A DNA stretch of 9,730 nt from assembly GCA_024860865.1 (NCBI GenBank), contig JACRDV010000136.1, positions 1 to 9,730 of the forward strand, in the 5' to 3' direction. The notes under the pieces were generated by a model. It was not told the DNA's origin, searched no databases, and saw only the letters and a program-made list of their open reading frames with translations. A program made the translations under genes and the position numbers. Below, piece after piece: positions 1-5,938 of this stretch (position 1 is its first letter; every line of letters begins with the position of its first letter). Source of the stretch: Methanobacteriota archaeon. Its GTDB lineage: Archaea; JACRDV01.

Positions 1-2
1 AT

Positions 3-524
3 AATGATATTTTTTTAATTGTAGATGCTGGATTTAAATCTCTTTTAGAGATAAACAACTATCTAGCAGTTGGTATTGATAAAATAATATTTGGCACCGA
101 AACACTTACTGATATTAATTTATTGAAACAAGCGAAAGAAAAATTTGGAAGAGAAAAAATTTTAGTTAGCATGGACATGAAAAATGGAAAAACTCTTTCA
201 AAAATACAGGAATTTCAACATATTTCTCCGATTAAGCTTGCAACATATATGCAGCATTTTGTTCATGAGTTAATTTTACTTGATATTTCAAGGGTTGGAA
301 CTTTAGTGGGATCAGATACGAATTTAGTTCGCTCAATAGTTAAAGCGGTTGATGTTCCCATTATCGTTGGAGGAGGTATCAAGGACATTCAAGAACTGAG
401 AGGACTTAAAAAATTAGGGGTAAATGGGGCTCTTATTGGAACTGCATTGCATATGGGGTTGATTCCAAAAAAAGTTTTGTTGGAATTTGATTCTTGTAAT
501 ATAAAGTATAGAGTAAAATTGTGA
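3..524 (+). CDS. HisA-related TIM-barrel protein (COG1411 type), 5'-partial
   Basis: The reading frame is open from the left edge to TGA at 522-524, so the N-terminus lies outside the window. The TTG at 123 is internal, because the in-frame residues before it are plainly part of the same fold. Seen, numbering from nt 3: a beta-strand ending in VDAG (7-10), then IIFGTETL, then ILVSMDMKNGK with the strand-end Asp expected in HisA-like barrels. Next come LILLDISRVGT, the phosphate-binding strand IIVGGGIKD and the terminal GALIGTAL. These are the late strands of a ProFAR-isomerase-like (HisA/HisF) barrel. The sequence fits the archaeal 'HisA-related' family (COG1411) better than true histidine-pathway HisA. 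Its substrate is unknown to me. No histidine gene lies downstream, so a histidine role is not supported by context. Codon use is AT-rich like the main cluster. Confidence 0.75.
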   Translation, partial: NDIFLIVDAGFKSLLEINNYLAVGIDKIIFGTETLTDINLLKQAKEKFGREKILVSMDMKNGKTLSKIQEFQHISPIKLATYMQHFVHELILLDISRVGTLVGSDTNLVRSIVKAVDVPIIVGGGIKDIQELRGLKKLGVNGALIGTALHMGLIPKKVLLEFDSCNIKYRVKL

Positions 525-637
525 CCGCAACTCATAAGTATCAGATTTACTGTCTCCTTGAATATGGGATTCTTGCCCTAACAGCGTCTTTTATCCACTC
601 CCGCTGCTTTGCAACGCGCTTCCTGATTACTGCAATA

Positions 638-645
638 TTATAAAA
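638..645 (+). promoter_or_regulatory. Putative TATA box of the PIN-domain gene
   Basis: TTATAAAA lies 57 nt upstream of the ATG at 702. An archaeal start site about 25 nt downstream would fall near 668, giving a leader of roughly 35 nt. The leader has only a weak Shine-Dalgarno-like AGGG. The call rests on base composition and spacing alone. Confidence 0.3.
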
Positions 646-701
646 TTACTTGCGCTGGAGCAGGAAAATAATTTAAGGCGTGCAGGGTATTATTCTACGC
701 T

Positions 702-1139
702 ATGCCGCGAGTCTACTTAGACGCAAACGTTTGGGGGCGCATATTCGACGAGCAGACACAGCTAAGAATTGTTAAAGAGAAAGACGCATTTTTGGAAATA
801 CTTCGCATCTCGCGCGGAGCGAAAATCGAGATTGTTTCCTCGGCTATCCTTGAGAAAGAAATCGAAGACATAGCTGAGGATGATAAAAGAATTTTGATTC
901 TGAGAATAATCGGTTTGTTCGCCATAGAAAGAATAAATCATATTCCCGCAGCATATGAAGAAATTATGAATTCCACAAACCTAAAACCAAAAGATGCTGC
1001 GCACATCGCATCTGCGGTTGAGCTTAATGCAGAATACTTTATAACCGTTGATGATGCTATATTAAAGAGAGGCAAAGAAATAGAAAGACTGTATAAGCTC
1101 AAAGTCTGTAACCCTGTTAAATTCCTAAAGGAGATCTGA
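702..1139 (+). CDS. PIN-domain protein, VapC-like putative RNase toxin
   Basis: This 145-residue protein has the length and acidic residues of a single PIN domain. Asp7 is in YLDANVW at the end of the first strand. Glu51 follows the hydrophobic SSAIL strand. Asp98 is in KPKDAAHIASAV, and Asp117-Asp118 are in ITVDDAIL. Together these would form the Mg2+-dependent ribonuclease site. KDAAHIASAV and FITVDD are the usual C-terminal PIN signatures. In VapBC systems such proteins cleave RNA, often tRNA, and are held in check by a partner; whether this one is a toxin is inferred. A small gene starts 3 nt after its stop and is probably co-translated. The gene uses many more GCG/CGC codons than the downstream cluster, which suggests a different history. 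It could instead be a stand-alone PIN RNase. Confidence 0.85.
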   Translation: MPRVYLDANVWGRIFDEQTQLRIVKEKDAFLEILRISRGAKIEIVSSAILEKEIEDIAEDDKRILILRIIGLFAIERINHIPAAYEEIMNSTNLKPKDAAHIASAVELNAEYFITVDDAILKRGKEIERLYKLKVCNPVKFLKEI

Positions 1140-1142
1140 AAT

Positions 1143-1352
1143 ATGGCAACTGTGGAGCTGAAAGCCAAAGTTCTTGAGAAAGTCCTTGACATAGCGCAAA
1201 AGGAGCTTGACCCGATGGAGTACGTTTATTTTCTGGACATAATCGCGCCAAAGGTTGGAGACCTCGCCAAGGACTTGAGGAAGACGCGCGACGCAGAGAC
1301 TAGAGAAGATTTTCTGAAGTGGGCGAGGAAGAAAAGCATCGCGGTGAAGTAG
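1143..1352 (+). CDS. Small helical protein, candidate partner of the PIN protein
   Basis: A 69-residue protein that I do not recognise as a named family. It starts 3 nt after the PIN gene stop. AAAGGAG overlaps the end of that gene and sits at a good distance from the ATG, so the two are almost certainly one transcript. The composition is charged and amphipathic: an N-terminal helix (VELKAKVLEKVLDIAQKEL), a middle hydrophobic segment (MEYVYFLDIIAPK) and a basic C-terminus (WARKKSIAVK). No membrane segment, cysteine cluster or obvious ribbon-helix-helix or AbrB motif is visible. Position and size make it a candidate antitoxin, although the toxin-first order is the reverse of most vapBC operons. 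Codon use matches the PIN gene: positions 1261-1320 hold 31 G+C of 60, against 17 of 60 at 2581-2640 in tiaS. The pair probably moved or evolved together. Confidence 0.65.
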   Translation: MATVELKAKVLEKVLDIAQKELDPMEYVYFLDIIAPKVGDLAKDLRKTRDAETREDFLKWARKKSIAVK

Positions 1353-1419
1353 GCTGCTGACTGAACAGAAAATCCTAATCACCTTTTTCGCTCAAATACA
1401 AGATTTCGTTCAACAATCC

Positions 1420-1710
1420 TTACATCATCTTTGAATAGTCCCATGAATGGATTTTCTTCAGAGTTATTCTTATCAAGACTCCTTCTTTTTTCTGCCTTTC
1501 CATTATCTGCCTTGCCATCGGATGCTCTGGCGAGCCAAAATACTTTGTCATAAATTTAGAGATGCCAGAGTTCATAATGCGCAGCGCATCCTCCAGTTTG
1601 GCGACGAGATTCGCTTTTCCCTCTATGAGCACACTTTTAATATCCTGATAACTCTCCCCCGAATCCACAACCAAGGCTACGCAGTCGTTTTCTTTTAGTT
1701 TTTTATCTAT
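1420..1710 (-). pseudogene. PPOX-class (split-barrel FMN/F420) protein, N-terminally truncated remnant
   Basis: The frame ends in TAA at 1422-1420. It encodes the C-terminal two thirds of a pyridoxamine-phosphate-oxidase-like split barrel. A strand VALVVDSG is followed by SVLIEGKANLV, the helix-strand hallmark of the family. Then come a helix containing ALRIMNSG, FMTKYFGSPEHP, and the closing RITLKKIHSWDYSK, which matches the usual 'I-x-SWD-SK' end. Family members are usually 130-150 residues; here homology-like sequence can be followed only about 97 codons back. Upstream in frame there is no ATG, and two stops (TGA TGA) appear near 1755. The first usable start is a TTG at 1674, inside the VALVVD strand. 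The missing part is the N-terminal strand and helix that bind flavin phosphate. The break lies where the neighbouring membrane-protein gene ends (1707). A short expressed relic from the TTG cannot be excluded. Confidence 0.65.
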
Positions 1711-2060
1711 TTTTTTAATGCATCTCGAATTTCTTTTAACACGATAATAACTTCATCAAAATGTTTGTTCATCGTATCACTTAAAACATCAAAACGCTTA
1801 TTCATTTCTGAACAAATAATTACAGTTTTTCTATCAACTCTAACCAAAATTTGGATAGAGCTCATAAGCGTGATCCATAATGAGATAGCAGCACCTATAA
1901 TCGTTATTACAATTCCAAGCTCCTTGATTATACCCAGAATTTCAAGTATCGCAGCTATAATAGCAATTGCTAAAAAAATTGCAGAGAGAATAAGATACAC
2001 TTTATCCCATTTCCTTCCAGCATCAATCTTTCTTATTTCTTCTTCCCACGTTTCGACCAT
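1707..2060 (-). CDS. Small two-helix membrane protein with coiled-coil tail
   Basis: A 117-residue protein of unknown function. Seen: a charged cytoplasmic-looking N-terminus (1-20, WEEEIRKIDAGRKWDK), a long hydrophobic stretch (21-45) and a second one (49-73) joined by a tight turn. A charged C-terminal helix follows. In that helix MNKRFDVLSDT (86-96) is followed directly by the related MNKHFDEVIIV (97-107), an 11-residue spaced repeat typical of coiled coils. A membrane hairpin plus coiled coil suggests oligomerisation or a membrane-anchored partner of another protein, but no function should be assigned. ATG at 2060 has only a weak GTTGAG-like ribosome site. The gene is transcribed away from tiaS, sharing the AT-rich region 2061-2208. 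Its 3' end runs directly into the truncated PPOX remnant. Confidence 0.6.
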   Translation of the reverse strand: MVETWEEEIRKIDAGRKWDKVYLILSAIFLAIAIIAAILEILGIIKELGIVITIIGAAISLWITLMSSIQILVRVDRKTVIICSEMNKRFDVLSDTMNKHFDEVIIVLKEIRDALKK

Positions 2061-2119
2061 AATAAACTCAACTTTTTTATTTAATTTTACTTGTTGTTAA
2101 AATAATACTTATCTGCTTT

Positions 2120-2135
2120 ATATTGAATTCAATAT
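2120..2135. promoter_or_regulatory. Perfect 16-bp palindrome, candidate operator
   Basis: ATATTGAATTCAATAT is a perfect inverted repeat. It lies in the divergent intergenic region about 20 bp upstream of the TATA-like box of the tiaS cluster and 60 bp upstream of the minus-strand membrane-protein gene. A homodimeric winged-helix or Lrp-type regulator could bind such a site. In AT-rich DNA short palindromes also arise by chance. Confidence 0.35.
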
Positions 2136-2154
2136 TTTATTAACCTCTGAATTA

Positions 2155-2162
2155 TTATATAA
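2155..2162 (+). promoter_or_regulatory. Putative TATA box of the tiaS-CBS-RNA ligase cluster
   Basis: TTATATAA lies 46 nt upstream of the tiaS ATG at 2209. A start site about 25 nt downstream would give a short leader (around 2185-2208) carrying AGGTAG just before the ATG. This is the only good promoter-like element before the long co-directional gene run. The region is AT-rich, so a chance match is possible. Confidence 0.45.
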
Positions 2163-2208
2163 GATTTAGCTAAAAATAATTTAGAAAATACTACACATAG
2201 GTAGAAAA

Positions 2209-3507
2209 ATGTTAAATCAAATTCTGCACATCGGTCTTGACGACACCGACTCCAAAGATGGAATGTGTACAACTTATATTGGGGCGGTTGTGGTTGATAA
2301 ATTAAAAGAAGTTGGAATAAAATTAATCGATTTTCCCTATCTAATCCGATTAAACCCCAATTGGATTTTAAAAACTCGGGGGAATTGTGCGATTGTCATC
2401 AGAGTTCAAGCAACTGATGAACAAATTCCAATTATAAAACAAATTACTTTAGAAACAGTTGAAAAACTAGCTGAGCTTCATCATGAAACAACAAATCCTG
2501 GCGTTGTATTTTATCAAGCAAAAGAAATTCCAGAGAAATTAAAAATATTTTCAAAAAAAGTTATTCAAGATGTAGTTACTTTAGAAGAAGCAGAAAAATT
2601 AGCTAGAGAAATTGGAGCTGAAATTCATAAGTTTAAACTTGGAAGAGGAATTATTGGAGCACTTGCAGCTATTGGAGAAACTCTCAAGCATGATAAAACA
2701 TTTGAGCTAATAGCCTATCGAACTCCGAACAATTGGGGAACAAAACGAAGAATTGATGAAAAATCTGTATTTAAAATGAACGAATTAACTTTTCCTGAAA
2801 CATTTGACAATCTGGACCCCACTACTGGCGAAATTAGAATTACACCTCACACGCCTTGCCCAGTTTTATATGGGATTCGTTCAGAAAAACCGATAGTAGC
2901 ACAAAAAGCGCATAACTTAGTCAAAGTATTTGAACCAATTGAGAGATTTGTAATTTACAAGACAAATCAAGGAACCGACGAGCACCTCAGAGAAGCCAAA
3001 GTCACCGGGATAAAGCCATTTTGGTCGGTTATTGTTAAAGGAACCGTTTCGGGAAAACCGAGAGTAATAACCGGTGGCCATGTAATTTTTAAAATGAGAG
3101 ATGAAACAGGAGAAATCGATTGCGCTGCCTATGAGCCAACCAGAAAATTTAGAATAGTAGTTAAAAAACTGACAGTTGGAGATGTTATCAGAGCATATGG
3201 TGGAGTTAAGCCAAAGCCTGAGCTACCGTTAACTATAAATTTAGAAAAAATCGAAATTTTAAAGCTTAACCCTATTTTAAAGAAAGCGAATCCAATTTGT
3301 CCAAAATGCAATAAACGGACAAAATCAGCTGGGAAAAACAAGGGTTATGTTTGCAAACGATGTAAACAAAAATTTCCAAAAGAAGCAGCAAAATTAGAAG
3401 AAATCCCTCGAGAAATCGAGCGAGGGTTATTCGAAGTTCCTCCAAGAGCTCGCAGGCACTTGGCTAAACCGATTGTTCGTGTTTCATTTCCAAAAAGAGC
3501 ATATTAA
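2209..3507 (+). CDS. tiaS: tRNA(Ile2) 2-agmatinylcytidine synthetase TiaS
   Basis: TiaS attaches agmatine to C34 of the archaeal tRNA-Ile that reads AUA. ATP drives the reaction, and the product lets the anticodon pair with A and not G. Seen in 432 residues: the N-terminal kinase-like motif GLDDTDS (9-15) with DGMCTTY following, and a ferredoxin-like core (LKTRGNCAIVIRV). A middle region includes KLGRGIIGALAAIG, YRTPNNWGTKR and TPHTPCPVLYGIR. An OB-fold runs from about 271 to 340 (FWSVIVKGTVSG). The C-terminal zinc ribbon has Cys364/Cys367 and Cys382/Cys385. The domain order and length are those of full TiaS, so the gene is intact. ATG at 2209 follows AGGTAG; no better upstream start exists. 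It is the first gene of the run, and the CBS/zinc-ribbon gene follows 35 nt later. TiaS is expected to be essential wherever this decoding system is used. Confidence 0.95.
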   Translation: MLNQILHIGLDDTDSKDGMCTTYIGAVVVDKLKEVGIKLIDFPYLIRLNPNWILKTRGNCAIVIRVQATDEQIPIIKQITLETVEKLAELHHETTNPGVVFYQAKEIPEKLKIFSKKVIQDVVTLEEAEKLAREIGAEIHKFKLGRGIIGALAAIGETLKHDKTFELIAYRTPNNWGTKRRIDEKSVFKMNELTFPETFDNLDPTTGEIRITPHTPCPVLYGIRSEKPIVAQKAHNLVKVFEPIERFVIYKTNQGTDEHLREAKVTGIKPFWSVIVKGTVSGKPRVITGGHVIFKMRDETGEIDCAAYEPTRKFRIVVKKLTVGDVIRAYGGVKPKPELPLTINLEKIEILKLNPILKKANPICPKCNKRTKSAGKNKGYVCKRCKQKFPKEAAKLEEIPREIERGLFEVPPRARRHLAKPIVRVSFPKRAY

Positions 3508-3542
3508 TATAGGAACAATAAAAATCAAACGAAGGCAATGCT

Positions 3543-4097
3543 ATGGAAGCAAAACTTACCGTTAAAGATGCAATGGCTCGTGGCGTAATAACCATAAAAC
3601 CTTCAGCTACTATTGCTGAAGCAGCCAAAGTTATGAACGAGAATGATGTTGGCTGTTTAGTAGTTGTTGAAAATAATCGACCAGTAGGAATAATTACTGA
3701 TACTGATGTTCTTGCTCGGGTTGTTTCTAAGGATTTAAAACCCAGCAAAGTAAAGGTAAAAGATGTAATGTCAACACCGCTTGTTACAGTCGACCCTGAT
3801 TCAGATATTAGTGAAGCTGCGCGAGTAATGGAGCGGGCTCATATTAGGCGGTTGCCAGTTATGAAAAATAATCGCCTTGTTGGGTTTCTTTCTACGACTG
3901 ATTTGGCTGCCATGTGCCCAGTTTTAGTTGAATACAGCGGAATGGCTGGCGAACGGAGAGAATTGGTTGCTCGACCAGTAGTAGCCGTTCCTACCGAACT
4001 AGGAATTTGTGAGAATTGTGGAACCTATACAGATACTTTGTATGATGTTGATGGGCAGCTAGTTTGTGAGACTTGCAAAGAAGAATTAACCAAGTAA
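3543..4097 (+). CDS. CBS-pair protein with C-terminal zinc ribbon (Ta0289-like)
   Basis: A 184-residue protein with two CBS domains (about 6-60 and 69-125), together one Bateman module. Each ends in the nucleotide-contact motif: GIITDTD at 49-55 and GFLSTTD at 114-120. The Thr/Ser and the final Asp normally touch the phosphate and ribose of AMP, ATP or SAM-type ligands. The C-terminus is a small zinc ribbon with Cys156/Cys159 and Cys175/Cys178 (CENC, 15 residues, CETC). This is the architecture described for Thermoplasma Ta0289, a CBS protein fused to a Zn-ribbon-like domain. No catalytic domain is present, so a sensor or adaptor role is likely, with the ribbon perhaps contacting nucleic acid or protein. 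ATG at 3543 has GAAGG 8-12 nt upstream; the ATG at 3538 is out of frame. The next gene starts 24 nt downstream. Confidence 0.9.
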   Translation: MEAKLTVKDAMARGVITIKPSATIAEAAKVMNENDVGCLVVVENNRPVGIITDTDVLARVVSKDLKPSKVKVKDVMSTPLVTVDPDSDISEAARVMERAHIRRLPVMKNNRLVGFLSTTDLAAMCPVLVEYSGMAGERRELVARPVVAVPTELGICENCGTYTDTLYDVDGQLVCETCKEELTK

Positions 4098-4121
4098 ATT
4101 GAATTTGTTTTTGGTGGTTTT

Positions 4122-5069
4122 GTGTTCGGAAGAAAAGGCATTACTACTCTTTATAAGGGGGCTCGCGTGCGTGCAAAAGATCGTGGTCCAGTGCATTTTA
4201 AAACTCCATTGACTGTCCATGAAGGAGACATAATGAGCATAGCGAAAAGAAATGTAGTAACAATAACGCCAATTACTGCTATCAAAACAGCTGCTTCGAT
4301 TATGGTCAAGCATAGCTTTAGAAGACTTCCAATTGTTGACGCTGGAACAAATTTGCTTCTTGGAATTATAACAAGCACAGATATTGTAGATTTTTTTGGT
4401 GGCGGCGATAAGTTTCAGATAATTCGCGAAAGGTATCAAGGAAACCTGTTGGCTGCTTTTAATGAGGCTGTACGAGAAATAATGGTAAAAGATGTTGTGA
4501 CAATCACTAATACAGCTTCAATTAATGAAACGCTTGAGAAAATGTTCATAAATAGCATCGGAGGAGTCCCTGTCGTTACTCATGATTACAAAGTTGTTGG
4601 AATTGTAACCGAAATGGATTTTGTTAAACTTCTAACTGACAAATTCACTGGTAAGAAAGTTGAAGAATTGATGACAATAGAAGTTATAACAGCTCCTCCA
4701 GGCATGAGTATTTTGGATGCAGCTCGTTTGATGATTCGAAATGGTTTTAGAAGGTTGCCTGTTGTTAGAGATGAAAACTTAATTGGAATTTTGACATCAA
4801 CCGATATTATTGCTTTCATTGGGAAGAACATAGTATTTAAAAAAATTTCAACAACCCAAGCTGAAGAGGCTTTAAAGACTAGAATTGAAGAAATTATGAC
4901 AGAGGGAGTAATGACAACTGAACCTTCAGCTGATTTGGGGTCAGTAGCGAAAACAATGATTGAAAGGCACACCGGTGCATTGCCAGTTGCTGAAGATGAA
5001 AAATTAGTTGGACTAATTACTGAACGCGATTTGTTATTTTCTTTAATACAGGAGGTTGCTCCCACTTGA
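4122..5069 (+). CDS. Four-CBS-domain protein with basic N-terminal extension
   Basis: 315 residues containing four CBS domains and nothing catalytic: about 34-91, 117-172, 181-235 and 255-311. Each carries its nucleotide motif (GIITSTD, GIVTEMD, GILTSTD, GLITERD). The extra element is a basic N-terminal extension (FGRKGITTLYKGARVRAKDR, then GPVHFKTPLT) leading into the first strand. GTG at 4122 is chosen because GGTGG lies 4 nt upstream and because the CBS fold needs the residues around GDIM (35-38). A strong AAGGAG at 4222-4227 sits just before ATG 4233, which would start at Met38 and clip the first strand. A shorter second product from there cannot be excluded. The gene ends in TTGA shared with the next start. 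It could act as a heteromeric partner of the neighbouring CBS proteins, sensing adenine nucleotides; no ligand is proven. Confidence 0.88.
   Translation: MFGRKGITTLYKGARVRAKDRGPVHFKTPLTVHEGDIMSIAKRNVVTITPITAIKTAASIMVKHSFRRLPIVDAGTNLLLGIITSTDIVDFFGGGDKFQIIRERYQGNLLAAFNEAVREIMVKDVVTITNTASINETLEKMFINSIGGVPVVTHDYKVVGIVTEMDFVKLLTDKFTGKKVEELMTIEVITAPPGMSILDAARLMIRNGFRRLPVVRDENLIGILTSTDIIAFIGKNIVFKKISTTQAEEALKTRIEEIMTEGVMTTEPSADLGSVAKTMIERHTGALPVAEDEKLVGLITERDLLFSLIQEVAPT
5050..5056 (+). promoter_or_regulatory. Strong ribosome binding site deciding a TTG start
   Basis: AGGAGGT lies inside the 3' end of the preceding CBS gene, with about 9 nt between it and the TTG at 5066. It supports the TTG that overlaps the upstream TGA by four bases (TTGA). 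It therefore points to translational coupling of the two CBS genes. Confidence 0.7.
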
Positions 5070-5929
5070 AAGTAGCCGACATTATGACCGATGAGATAGT
5101 TATTGTTAAGCCAACTGAGCCATTAGCTCATATAAGGAAACTTCTGCTTAAGCATGAGATCAGCAGGTTGGTCGTTGTGGATGATATGTTTAATCCAATT
5201 GGGATAATATCTAAGCACGATATTGCGCGAGCAACCTCAAAAGGAGGGCCACCTTGGCGACGGCGACCCATTGATAGAATTCCTGCTCAGCGATTGATGA
5301 CTTCAAACATTAAAACTATAGATTTAGACCTACCGGTAAAAGAAGTTGCACAAATTATGTTGAGCAATAAGCTTGGAGGTTTACCAGTAATTGAGGATAA
5401 CAAATTAGTTGGAATTATTACGAAAACAGATATGACTCGATTCTATGCTGAAAATGGGAAATCTAAGGCAAAAATTGTTGATTTAATGACTAATAACGTT
5501 ATAACGGTCAATAACCTCCATAGTTTATCCCATGTTATTAAGACCTTAAATAAACACAAAATAGCTAGGTTAGTTGTCGTTGGAGGGGTCAATCAACCTG
5601 TTGGAATTTTGACTCTCTCTGATCTATCTTTCGCTTTTCTAGAAAGACCAACTGAGGGTATACCAATAAAGAAAGTACAGTACACTAGAAAAGCTGAACA
5701 CGCTGGTCGACCTATATTTAGGCATGTTAAATCCTTTGCTTTATTAACAGCTGAGGATGCAATGACTCCAAACCCAATTACAATAAATGAGGCTCAAGAT
5801 GCTGTCGAAGGAGCTGACATAATGATTAAACGTGGAATTAGCGGACTACCTGTTTTAAATGAAAATGATGAACTTGTTGGCATAATTACAAAAACTGATT
5901 TTGTAAAAGGTATCGCAACGCTATTTTGA
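5066..5929 (+). CDS. Four-CBS-domain protein, translationally coupled
   Basis: 287 residues, four CBS domains at about 1-57, 74-131, 138-193 and 228-285, with motifs GIISKHD, GIITKTD, GILTLSD and GIITKTD all intact. Two linkers stand out. The one between domains 1 and 2 is proline/arginine-rich (GGPPWRRRPIDRIP). The one between domains 3 and 4 is long and basic (VQYTRKAEHAGRP, IFRHVKS). Such linkers could contact nucleic acid or a partner protein. TTG at 5066 is the start: it overlaps the previous stop by four bases, has AGGAGGT upstream, and puts KVADIMT directly at the first CBS strand with no wasted residues. The next CBS gene begins 9 nt after the stop. The protein resembles its two neighbours closely enough in layout to be a paralogue from tandem duplication. 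Two Bateman pairs per chain would give a disc-like or stacked assembly; the ligand is unknown. Confidence 0.88.
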   Translation: MKVADIMTDEIVIVKPTEPLAHIRKLLLKHEISRLVVVDDMFNPIGIISKHDIARATSKGGPPWRRRPIDRIPAQRLMTSNIKTIDLDLPVKEVAQIMLSNKLGGLPVIEDNKLVGIITKTDMTRFYAENGKSKAKIVDLMTNNVITVNNLHSLSHVIKTLNKHKIARLVVVGGVNQPVGILTLSDLSFAFLERPTEGIPIKKVQYTRKAEHAGRPIFRHVKSFALLTAEDAMTPNPITINEAQDAVEGADIMIKRGISGLPVLNENDELVGIITKTDFVKGIATLF

Positions 5930-5938
5930 GGGGAAAGA

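Noticed and set aside
3-524. True histidine-biosynthesis HisA
   Set aside because: The strands resemble HisA, but the sequence style fits the HisA-related archaeal family, and no other histidine gene lies nearby. The missing N-terminus prevents a firm decision.
938-1382. Minus-strand open frames over the PIN gene and its partner
   Set aside because: The PIN signatures are clear on the plus strand, and the overlapping minus frames lack motifs and translation signals.
1765-2100. Plus-strand open frame opposite the membrane-protein gene
   Set aside because: The minus-strand reading gives a coherent N-terminus, two helices and a coiled-coil repeat. The plus reading is hydrophobic noise without a ribosome site.
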